A stretch of 7,884 bases of DNA from Calditrichota bacterium (GCA_024278715.1 JAJRSN010000243.1:1-7884), one strand, 5' to 3'; positions 1-5,173 are shown, counted from the stretch's first letter. The notes: generated by a model not told the origin, from the sequence alone. Numbers and translations are program-made.

Positions 1-2
1 GC

Positions 3-80
3 GTAATGCGTAATGCGTGATGAGTTGCAAGTAACGAGTGACAAGTTACAAAGTGACAGAGTAACAAGTAACGAGTGACT
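3..80. repeat. Degenerate 7-bp tandem array (GTAATGC / GTAACGA type)
   Basis: From position 3 the sequence reads as consecutive 7-mers beginning GT: GTAATGC at 3 and 10, then variants at 17, 24, 31 (GTAACGA) and 38. Two 8-nt steps at 45 and 53 follow, and the 7-bp register resumes at 61, 68 and 75. The loose consensus is GTRAYRN. No coding sense is apparent. The array probably continues to the left of the window. It is the same family as the arrays at 284-297 and 4648-5157, and GTAATGC is the reverse complement of the GCATTAC unit at 714-776. Confidence 0.85.
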
Positions 81-169
81 GTCATTTCGATGAGCGAAGC
101 GGAGAGAAATCTTTTGGTTCTATTTGAGTAAAAAGATTTCTCTCCCGTATTGGTGGGATCGAAATGACA
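80..169. repeat. Inverted repeat with GTCATTTCGA ends
   Basis: The outer arms TGTCATTTCGA (80-90) and TCGAAATGACA (159-169) are perfect complements. Inner arms of 14 bp at 102-115 (ends in AAATCTTTT) and 131-144 (starts with AAAAGATTT) are also perfect complements. The two arm pairs are separated by unpaired segments at 91-101 and 145-158, and the apical loop is about 15 nt. Dispersed elements with GTCATTTCGA-like ends and an AGAAATCTTTT core are common between genes in many FCB-group genomes, as far as I know. It could fold as a transcribed hairpin, but it has no U-tract, so I do not call it a terminator. Confidence 0.8.
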
Positions 170-209
170 TAAAACGGTTATTTTTAAATTCCGGAGGAAT
201 TGAATGAGA

Positions 210-269
210 GTAGCCCAGTAATTTATTGCTGGGAATAAGTGACCTCCCCCTTTCTCCGCCCTTCAGGGC
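210..269 (+). repeat. REP-like element: GTAG plus two hairpins
   Basis: GTAG at 210-213 is followed directly by a hairpin of CCCAG (214-218) and CTGGG (229-233), whose stem extends inward through a G-T pair and A-T pairs. A second perfect hairpin, GCCCT-TC-AGGGC, lies at 258-269. A 5' GTAG tetranucleotide abutting a small hairpin is the signature of REP sequences mobilised by REP-associated tyrosine transposases (RAYTs). No transposase is present here, so the element would be a passive copy. Assignment as RAYT-type is inference from the layout. Confidence 0.55.
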
Positions 270-283
270 AAGGGTGAAAAGAC

Positions 284-370
284 GTTACGCGTGACGAGGA
301 AGATTAAAGATGAAAGATGAAAGCAGAGAGCGGAGAGCAGAAAGCAGAGAGCCGTGATGCGTGACGGGTA
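284..370. repeat. Heptad array, purine-rich (AGATGAA / AGCAGAG units)
   Basis: GTTACGC at 284 and GTGACGA at 291 are followed, after 3 nt, by ten 7-mers in unbroken register from 301 to 370. The first is AGATTAA. AGATGAA occurs at 308 and 315. AGCAGAG occurs at 322 and 343, with one-base variants at 329 and 336. The last three units drift back to the GTGAC-like type. The + strand is strongly purine-rich (A/G). No ORF is implied. Confidence 0.75.
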
Positions 371-420
371 ACAAAATTCCATTTTTCTTGAGACATAATT
401 AAAAAACAGAAGTAACTTTT

Positions 421-460
421 CTTTGTGTACTTTGCGACTCCTTTGAGAACTTTGCGGTTT
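421..460. repeat. Imperfect tandem duplication of a 20-mer (CTTTGNGNACTTTGCG)
   Basis: Bases 421-440 and 441-460 match at 15 of 20 positions. Each half contains CTTTG twice, 9 nt apart, and both carry ACTTTGCG (429-436 and 449-456). A T-rich run follows (460-470). This resembles a dispersed intergenic motif seen in several environmental bacterial genomes. A role as a terminator is not supported, because the repeats are direct and form no stem. Confidence 0.6.
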
Positions 461-525
461 TATTTTTTTTCGCGTCCGGCAGACAAATTACAAAGTAACA
501 AGGTTAACGAAAGAGGAAAATCATA

Positions 526-651
526 AATCCGAAATTCGAATATCGAAATCCGAAACAAATTAGAATTACCAAATGACAAAAATTCCAAACAATTTGAAGA
601 TTAAAGTAATAACAGAGAAGATCCTGAAAATGTTTTGGTCATTTGAATTTT
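526..651. repeat. Composite repeat: AATCCGA heptads plus inverted arms
   Basis: AATCCGA occurs at 526 and again at 547, with one- to two-base variants at 533 and 540, so the four units are exactly in 7-bp register. Downstream, CAAATGACAAAAA (570-582) is complementary at 12 of 13 positions to TTTTGGTCATTTG (633-645). The combination of a TTCGAATATCGAA-like part and a CAAATGACCAAAA-like inverted pair looks like a dispersed intergenic element known from several unrelated environmental genomes. That identity is from memory. Confidence 0.65.
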
Positions 652-713
652 AAAAACCTGTTCCGTAGCAGATTTGTCAAGGAAATTGATTTAAAGACGA
701 AAATCCCTTAAAC

Positions 714-776
714 GCATTACGCATTACGCATTACGCATTACGCATTACGCATTACGAATTACGCATTACGAATTAC
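714..776. repeat. Nine tandem 7-bp repeats, GCATTAC
   Basis: Nine contiguous 7-mers: seven are exactly GCATTAC (714, 721, 728, 735, 742, 749 and 763) and two are GAATTAC (756 and 770). The reverse complement, GTAATGC, opens the window at 3 and 10, so the gene-free region has the same heptad in opposite orientation at its two ends. The array stops 36 bp before the lplA start codon, and copy number changes by slippage could move that gene relative to its promoter. Confidence 0.95.
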
Positions 777-785
777 GATAATTTG

Positions 786-799
786 AGAAGCCGTTTAAC
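786..799. repeat. Fragment of the GGAGAAGC-core repeat
   Basis: AGAAGCC followed by GTTTAAC matches the core pair AGAAGCC plus GCTTAAC found at 4755-4768, with related copies at 4811, 5046 and 5123. The repeat family therefore reaches to within 13 bp of the chosen lplA ATG and includes most of the in-frame TTG extension of that ORF. Confidence 0.6.
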
Positions 800-803
800 G
801 TTT

Positions 804-812
804 GGAAAATCA
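804..812 (+). promoter_or_regulatory. Weak ribosome binding site of lplA
   Basis: GGAAAA at 804-809 lies 6 nt (counted from the GGA) before the ATG at 813. It is weaker than the sites of the other genes here. It still favours 813 over the in-frame TTG at 783, which lies at the edge of the repeat array and has no purine-rich site before it. Confidence 0.4.
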
Positions 813-1799
813 ATGTTTGACAACTCGTGGAAAATTATCGATAATAGGCAAATTAAAGATCCTGCCGTTAATCTGGCGATAGAAGAATATGCGGTGCGTT
901 ATTTGGACGCCGACTATTCTTACGTGTTTTTGTATGTCAATAAACCGTCGGTGATTTTAGGAAAACATCAAAATGTTTTGCAGGAAGTTAACCTGCGGTT
1001 TTGTTTTGATCGTAAAATACCGATTTACCGGCGAATTTCCGGCGGAGGCGCGGTTTACCACGACGAAGGCAATCTCAATTTTAGCTTTATTACTCAACAT
1101 ACTTTAAAAAATTTCAATCAATACCGGACATTTTTACAACCGATTGTTAAAGCCATTGCCCGGTTCGGAGCCGCTTTGGAAATAGATGAGCGAAACAATT
1201 TGCGCTTGAGCGGAAAAAAGATTTCCGGAAACGCGCAATTTACAAGTCGTCGCCGAATGTTGAGTCACGGCACGCTATTATTTGATTCGGATTTGGAAAC
1301 GCTGAAAAAGGCATTAAAGGTTCCGGAAAATGTGGAAATCCATTCCCGCGCCTCCCGTTCAATTCCCGGTAAAGTGGTAAATCTGAAAAAATTCTTATCC
1401 GGTCAGATTTCGATTGAAGATTTGAAATCGGCGATTATCAAAGAAATATTTGACGAAAAAGAGCCGTGGAGATATTTTTCGGAAGACGAATGGCAAAAGA
1501 TAAACGATATCGCCCGCGAAAAGTACGAAAGCTGGCAATGGAATATCGCTCAGTCGCCTCCGGCGACGGTTCATAAAACATTGAAATACAAAGGTATTTC
1601 CGTTAAAATCGATTACACGTTAAAGGACGGTATTTTACGCGATATTGAGATATCCGACTCTTCGCTAAATTTTTTAAGCGAACTTATCGAAGGCATGTCG
1701 TTAAAGCCGGAGGAAATAGAAAACGTTAAAAAAAAGTTAAAGATAAGAGACTCAGAATTTAGAGAAAAGGCGCTGTTTTTGATCAATGGGTTAATTTAA
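813..1799 (+). CDS. lplA: Lipoate-protein ligase A
   Basis: This enzyme activates free lipoate with ATP to lipoyl-AMP and transfers the lipoyl group to a lysine of E2 subunits of 2-oxoacid dehydrogenases or of glycine cleavage H protein, in the cytoplasm. The 328-residue product has the family signatures: RRISGGGAVYHDEGNLNFSF at 73-92 (lipoyl-AMP site), KISGNAQ at 136-142 with Lys136 as the expected catalytic lysine, and HGTLLFD at 152-158. Residues from about 220 on form the accessory C-terminal domain seen in E. coli-type LplA, and the length matches that family (about 338 residues). I start at ATG 813 because an in-frame extension to TTG 783 encodes repeat-derived residues. The next gene begins 50 bp downstream on the same strand, so the two may be co-transcribed. 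Octanoyltransferases and LipM share the fold, but the C-terminal domain and the motif order favour LplA. Confidence 0.9.
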   Translation: MFDNSWKIIDNRQIKDPAVNLAIEEYAVRYLDADYSYVFLYVNKPSVILGKHQNVLQEVNLRFCFDRKIPIYRRISGGGAVYHDEGNLNFSFITQHTLKNFNQYRTFLQPIVKAIARFGAALEIDERNNLRLSGKKISGNAQFTSRRRMLSHGTLLFDSDLETLKKALKVPENVEIHSRASRSIPGKVVNLKKFLSGQISIEDLKSAIIKEIFDEKEPWRYFSEDEWQKINDIAREKYESWQWNIAQSPPATVHKTLKYKGISVKIDYTLKDGILRDIEISDSSLNFLSELIEGMSLKPEEIENVKKKLKIRDSEFREKALFLINGLI

Positions 1800-1849
1800 A
1801 TTCTTAAAAAAAGATCGGGTTTCGTGTTGGAAATTAAAAGGAGCGTACT

Positions 1850-2608
1850 ATGCAAAAATGGGCGATAGTAACAGGAGCGGGAACGGGGATTGGTCGCGCT
1901 TTAAGTATTGAACTGGCAAATAAGCGTAATTATCATATTTTAGCCGTGGGACGACGTTTAAACAAATTGCGGGAAACTCAGGCGAACAATCCAGGAAAAA
2001 TCCGTATTATCGGCGCGGACGTTTCCGTTGAAGAGGACAGAGAGAAAATTGCGCGGGCTTTACCCCAAAATATTCATTTACAATTCTTGATCCACAACGC
2101 CGCGGTTCTGCAGCCGGTAAAACCGTTAAGCGAAATCACTCTTGATGAATGGCGCGGACATTTTGCCGTCAATCTTGAGGCGCCTGTGTTTTTAACCCAA
2201 AAACTTCTGCCGCGTCTGAAAAAAGGTTCGAGAATTTTACACATATCTTCGGGAGCCGCCCGTCATGCCTACGCAGGATGGGCAGCCTATTGTGCTTCCA
2301 AAGCCGCGCTGTACATGGTTTATCGGGTTTTGAATCAGGAATTAAACGAAAAAGGAATTTTTGTCGGCAGCGTCAGACCCGGAGTGGTGGATACGCCCAT
2401 GCAAAATCAGCTCCGTAAGACAAAACGCGAAGTATTTCCGGCGATTGATCGCTTTTTACAACTTAAAGAAGAAGGAAAATTAATCCCTCCCGAAAAGGTC
2501 GCCGTATTTATTGCCGATGTGCTCATTAAAACGGATGATAGTGAATTTTCGGAACAGGAATGGGATTTTCGCGAACAGTTTCAACGTTTTGATGAAAATG
2601 AATCGTAA
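1850..2608 (+). CDS. Short-chain dehydrogenase/reductase, sepiapterin reductase-like
   Basis: A 252-residue classical SDR that should use NAD(P)H to reduce a carbonyl group in the cytoplasm. The cofactor loop TGAGTGIG is at residues 8-15 and HNAA (the NNAG position) at 82-85. The catalytic set is complete: Asn108, Ser133/Ser134, Tyr147 and Lys151 within YCASK. The arginines at 35-36 after the second strand suggest a preference for NADP. The VRPGVVDTPMQ segment (175-185) and the C-terminal tail resemble the sepiapterin reductase / benzil reductase branch, such as Bacillus YueD and related yeast proteins, but the substrate cannot be read from sequence. The start is well fixed: AAAAGGAG at 1836-1843 lies 6 nt before the ATG. 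It sits 50 bp after lplA and 131 bp before the EVE gene. No metabolic link to either is evident. Confidence 0.88.
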   Translation: MQKWAIVTGAGTGIGRALSIELANKRNYHILAVGRRLNKLRETQANNPGKIRIIGADVSVEEDREKIARALPQNIHLQFLIHNAAVLQPVKPLSEITLDEWRGHFAVNLEAPVFLTQKLLPRLKKGSRILHISSGAARHAYAGWAAYCASKAALYMVYRVLNQELNEKGIFVGSVRPGVVDTPMQNQLRKTKREVFPAIDRFLQLKEEGKLIPPEKVAVFIADVLIKTDDSEFSEQEWDFREQFQRFDENES

Positions 2609-2669
2609 AAAGTTTTAAAAGTCATGGTGAGCGGAAACGGAGTTAAAGCGTGAATTGGCATTTTGTGAG

Positions 2670-2711
2670 CAGGGCTACACCGGACGGAGCGCTCCGCTTT
2701 TCCAAACCCTG
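2670..2711. repeat. Nested palindrome after the SDR gene
   Basis: The perfect 12-bp palindrome CGGAGCGCTCCG (2685-2696) lies inside a wider 5-bp inverted pair, CAGGG (2670-2674) and CCCTG (2707-2711). The palindrome is followed by CTTTTCC. It may stop transcription from the SDR gene, but the T-run is short and the palindrome has no free loop, so the terminator reading is weak. Confidence 0.4.
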
Positions 2712-2727
2712 AATGAGAAGTAAATTT

Positions 2728-2732
2728 AAGGA
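2728..2732 (+). promoter_or_regulatory. Ribosome binding site fixing the EVE gene start
   Basis: AAGGA lies 7 nt before ATG 2740. The upstream in-frame ATG at 2713 has no comparable site and would add nine residues ahead of the conserved family start, so 2740 is preferred. Confidence 0.65.
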
Positions 2733-2739
2733 ATTGACA

Positions 2740-3213
2740 ATGAATTTCTGGCTGTTCAAGACCGAGCCCTCAACTTATTCATGGAACGATTTAAAAAAAG
2801 AAAATAACAAAACAGCTTTTTGGGACGGGGTGAGAAATTATCAGGCAAGAAATTTTTTGCGCGATCAGATCAAGCGGGGAGACCTGGTTTTTATCTATCA
2901 TAGCGTAGTAAAACCTCAGGCGATCGCGGGCATTGCAAAAGTGGTAAGCGAATCAAAGCCCGATTCCACTGCTTTTGATTCTTCCTCACAATATTTTGAT
3001 CCCAAAAGTAGTTTAAACAATCCGCGCTGGTTTGGAGTCGATATTCGGGCAATAAAGGAATTCGATCCGCCGATAACCCGTGATGAATTAAAAAATTTAT
3101 CGGGATTGCGGGACATGACGCTTTTACAAAAAGGCAGCCGTTTATCCGTTCAGCCGGTAGAGCCCAAGGAATGGGAAATCATTTTGCAATACCGTACTCC
3201 GATTGATATTTAG
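2740..3213 (+). CDS. EVE domain protein (PUA-like fold)
   Basis: A 157-residue single-domain protein, the usual size for a bacterial EVE protein. The opening WLFKTEP (4-10), WDGVRNYQARN (28-38), GDLVFIYHS (47-55), the DPKS turn (87-90), RWFGVDI (96-102) and LLQKGSRLSVQPV (128-140) cover the whole EVE fold, related to YTH and ASCH domains and to human THYN1. Family members are thought to bind modified bases in DNA or RNA through an aromatic pocket. Conserved tryptophans and tyrosines suitable for that are present (Trp4, Trp28, Tyr33, Tyr53, Trp97). A substrate is not known for this protein. Some EVE proteins sit beside modification-dependent restriction genes, but none is visible here. It is separated from the HMG-CoA synthase by a 373-bp leader, so it is probably the last gene of the lplA-SDR-EVE run or an independent unit. 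Confidence 0.88.
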   Translation: MNFWLFKTEPSTYSWNDLKKENNKTAFWDGVRNYQARNFLRDQIKRGDLVFIYHSVVKPQAIAGIAKVVSESKPDSTAFDSSSQYFDPKSSLNNPRWFGVDIRAIKEFDPPITRDELKNLSGLRDMTLLQKGSRLSVQPVEPKEWEIILQYRTPIDI

Positions 3214-3586
3214 CCGCCCATCGATTGTTTTAAAAACCGGGATTAAAGAAGGTTAATAATGGTTGCAAAATCAAAAGAAAGCAAGCTAAACCCGCCAAAT
3301 CGGCACGATCAGTTTAATCTGTGATCGCGGTAGTTGAAATTAAAGTGAGAAATCAGTGAGATTTTTTTAAACCTTTTGGCAATGAGCTGTTTTTAATCCT
3401 TCTAATAACAACGCACAAATCCTTCTCAGAATAAAAATACACATATCAGTTATGTATGAGTTATTTTAAAAAAGTAAATTTTCCTTGATACATAAGAGAA
3501 TTCTTGTTTAATTTGTCTATTCGGGAATAAATCGGAAAGAAAATTTATTCATTATTAATAATATTTTAGAATCAACGGAGAAATAC
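3214..3586. other. AT-rich 373-bp leader upstream of HMG-CoA synthase
   Basis: No gene is supported here. The left part contains an imperfect hairpin, CGATCA (3306-3311) with TGATCG (3322-3327). The right part, from about 3340, is very AT-rich. TTATGTAT (3450-3457) and ATACATAA (3488-3495) are complementary 8-mers 30 nt apart and could be operator half-sites or a weak stem. TTGATA (3485-3490) could be a -35 box, but no convincing -10 follows at 17 nt. The HMG-CoA synthase promoter most likely lies in 3440-3570, its exact site unresolved. None of the repeat families of the other gaps occurs here. Confidence 0.5.
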
Positions 3587-4651
3587 ATGCAATCGGTTAT
3601 GAAATCCGTTTTGCCGGTGGGAATTGTCGGTTATGGCGCTTATATCCCGCGTTATCGAATAAAAGCCACGGAAATCGCGAATTTATGGCGCGGAGAGCAG
3701 GCGGGGAATCAATTACCCGTTAAGCAAAAAAGCGTACCCGGTCCCGACGAAGATACAATCACGATGAGCATAGAGGCGGCGCAAAACGCCCTTAAGAGGG
3801 CTGAGATCGATCCGCGGTTAATTCGCGCGGTGTGGATCGGTTCGGAATCGCATCCTTACGCGGTAAAACCCAGCGGTACGGTAGTGGCTCAGGCTCTCGG
3901 AATCACTCCCGCCACAACCGGCGGAGATTTTGAATTTGCCTGTAAAGCCGGCACCGAAGCCATGCAGGCTGCCTTTGGCATTGTGGGAAGCGGAATGGCT
4001 GGTTACGCTTTAGCTATCGGAATGGACACGGCTCAGGGACGTCCCGGAGATGCGCTTGAGTACACTGCGGCGGCAGGCGGGGCGGCTTTTATTATGGGTC
4101 CCGCCGAAAACGCCTTAGCCGTTCTGGAAGGATCGTTCAGTTATGTGACCGATACGCCCGATTTTTTCAGAAGAAATTACCAAAAATATCCGGAACACGG
4201 GAATCGGTTTACCGGAGACCCCGCTTATTTTCACCATATCCGTTCTGCGGCAACAACGATAATGGAGCAGTTGTATTTAAAACCCGAAGATTTTAGTCAT
4301 GTTGTTTTTCATCAACCCAATAAAAAATTTCCCGTCAAAATCGCCCGCGAGTTGGGCTTTTCCGAAGCACAATATTCTACCGGATTATTATCCACGGAAA
4401 TCGGAAATACTTACGCGGGTTCGTCAATTTTAGGGTTGACCGCTATTTTGGACGGGGCTAAAGCGGGCGACAGGATTTTGCTTGTAAGTTTCGGATCCGG
4501 AGCCGGAAGCGACGCCTTTTGTTTTAAACTGACCGAACGGATAACGGACGTTCGGGATAAGACGCTTAAAACAGCCGATTACGTTCAAAGAAGCGCGTTT
4601 GTAAATTACAGTATGTACGCCCGTCTGAGGGCAAAAATCCGTAAATCGTGA
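3587..4651 (+). CDS. Hydroxymethylglutaryl-CoA synthase, archaeal type
   Basis: This enzyme condenses acetyl-CoA with acetoacetyl-CoA to HMG-CoA, the step before HMG-CoA reductase in the mevalonate route. The 354 residues match the short archaeal enzyme rather than the longer bacterial MvaS. The thiolase-fold catalytic triad is visible: Glu87 in GSESHPYAVKPSG (85-97), nucleophile Cys119 in FACKAGTE (117-124) and His242 in FHQPNKKFP (241-249). The GNTYAGSS (273-280) and SFGSGAGSD (301-309) loops also fit. CGGAG at 3576-3580, 6 nt before ATG 3587, supports the start; a second ATG four codons later is possible. The stop codon overlaps the first heptad of the repeat block that separates this gene from the thiolase. 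In archaea the enzyme forms a complex with an acetoacetyl-CoA thiolase and a DUF35 protein, and both genes follow here. A ketoacyl synthase of the FabH type is less likely given the Glu/Cys/His motif contexts. The symbol is left empty because naming of the archaeal form varies. Confidence 0.93.
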   Translation: MQSVMKSVLPVGIVGYGAYIPRYRIKATEIANLWRGEQAGNQLPVKQKSVPGPDEDTITMSIEAAQNALKRAEIDPRLIRAVWIGSESHPYAVKPSGTVVAQALGITPATTGGDFEFACKAGTEAMQAAFGIVGSGMAGYALAIGMDTAQGRPGDALEYTAAAGGAAFIMGPAENALAVLEGSFSYVTDTPDFFRRNYQKYPEHGNRFTGDPAYFHHIRSAATTIMEQLYLKPEDFSHVVFHQPNKKFPVKIARELGFSEAQYSTGLLSTEIGNTYAGSSILGLTAILDGAKAGDRILLVSFGSGAGSDAFCFKLTERITDVRDKTLKTADYVQRSAFVNYSMYARLRAKIRKS

Positions 4652-4831
4652 TGAGTAAAAAATTAACAGAGTAACAGAGTGACAAAGTGACGCGTAACGA
4701 GTGACGAGTAAAATTAAAGATTAAAGGGACAAGTAACAAGTGATGCGCGGATGGAGAAGCCGCTTAACGGTTAACGCTTACACGATTAATGACAAGTGAC
4801 GAGCGACCGGAGAAGCTGCTTAATGCTTTAC
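4648..4831. repeat. Heptad array with GGAGAAGC cores, left block
   Basis: From 4692 to 4831 the sequence divides into 20 consecutive 7-mers with no insertion or deletion. Units such as GAGTGAC (4699) and TAACAAG (4734) lead into CGGATGG-AGAAGCC (4748-4761). After that the units change to GCTTAAC (4762) and GGTTAAC (4769), i.e. GTTAA-type heptads read on the other strand. A second core, AGAAGCT (4811), lies exactly 56 bp (eight units) after the first (4755). Looser GTGACNN units occupy 4648-4691, starting on the stop codon of the HMG-CoA synthase. No ORF with coding character is present. Confidence 0.85.
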
Positions 4832-4873
4832 AAATTTACCTAAACATTCAAAGACAGTGTGGCTTGAAAATAA

Positions 4874-4933
4874 GATCCCCCCTTGCCTTCGGCGTTCCCC
4901 CCTTTTTAAAAGGGGGGAATTAAAGGGGGGATC
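4874..4933. repeat. Nested inverted repeat with C6/G6 runs
   Basis: The outer arms GATCCCCCCTT (4874-4884) and AAGGGGGGATC (4923-4933) are perfect 11-bp complements. Inside lies a near-perfect 25-bp palindrome at 4895-4919, TTCCCCCC followed by an A/T centre and GGGGGGAA. The element interrupts the heptad register and looks like a separate insertion. Similar C6/G6 intergenic elements are widespread in bacteria. It can be read as a spurious minus-strand peptide (a PLLKRGE-like string), a known artefact of such repeats. Confidence 0.8.
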
Positions 4934-5012
4934 GGTGAAGCGGAATAAAGGAGTAATGCGTGAATAGTAAGAAAAAGGAAAAATGACAAAAGAAAAAAGA
5001 TAAAGCAGAAAG

Positions 5013-5037
5013 CCATTACGCTGGTCTGGCGTAATGG
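5013..5037. repeat. Hairpin made of opposed heptads
   Basis: CCATTACGC (5013-5021) and GCGTAATGG (5029-5037) are perfect 9-bp complements around the 7-nt loop TGGTCTG. The left arm carries the ATTACGC phase of the 714-776 repeat and the right arm its complement, so the heptad family inverts orientation across this hairpin. No T-run follows. Confidence 0.75.
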
Positions 5038-5045
5038 GTGACTGG

Positions 5046-5157
5046 AGAAGCCGATTAACCATTATACGCTTAACGAAAAGTAACAAGTGACGAGTAACGA
5101 GTAACAAGTGATGTGCGGATGGAGAAGCTGCTTACACGCTTACACGCTTAACCCTTA
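5046..5157. repeat. Heptad array with GGAGAAGC cores, right block
   Basis: Thirteen 7-mers run in exact register from 5046 to 5136, starting with the core AGAAGCC (5046) and including TAACAAG (5081 and 5102) and a second core AGAAGCT (5123). Beyond 5130 the unit becomes CTTACACG with an 8-bp step. Bases 5101-5134 match 4733-4766 at 32 of 34 positions. The array ends about 25 bp before the thiolase start codon, so the promoter of that gene, if it has its own, must lie in or upstream of the repeat. Confidence 0.85.
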
Positions 5158-5169
5158 ACCATATTAAAC

Positions 5170-5173
5170 GGAA
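5170..5173 (+). promoter_or_regulatory. Ribosome binding site of the thiolase
   Basis: GGAA lies 8 nt before ATG 5182. An in-frame GTG at 5179 is also reachable and would add a single residue, so the choice has little consequence. Confidence 0.45.

Noticed and set aside
191..225. Start of a gene at GGAGGAATTG plus ATG
   Set aside because: The frame stops after five codons and lies within the REP-like element.
1..780. CRISPR array
   Set aside because: The repeats are 7 bp with no spacers, the other elements are single copies, and there are no cas genes.
2916..3116. Minus-strand 66-codon open frame inside the EVE gene
   Set aside because: It is antisense to a well-supported gene, with no family signature or ribosome binding site of note.
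3259..3324. Possible 21-codon small ORF after AAGAAGG in the HMG-CoA synthase leader
   Set aside because: It is too short to separate from chance, the peptide is unremarkable, and it overlaps an imperfect hairpin. A leader peptide is conceivable, but nothing else supports it.
4820..5107. Minus-strand 95-codon open frame
   Set aside because: It lies wholly in repeat DNA. Its peptide is the string produced by reading a C6/G6 repeat, and it shows no protein-family signature.
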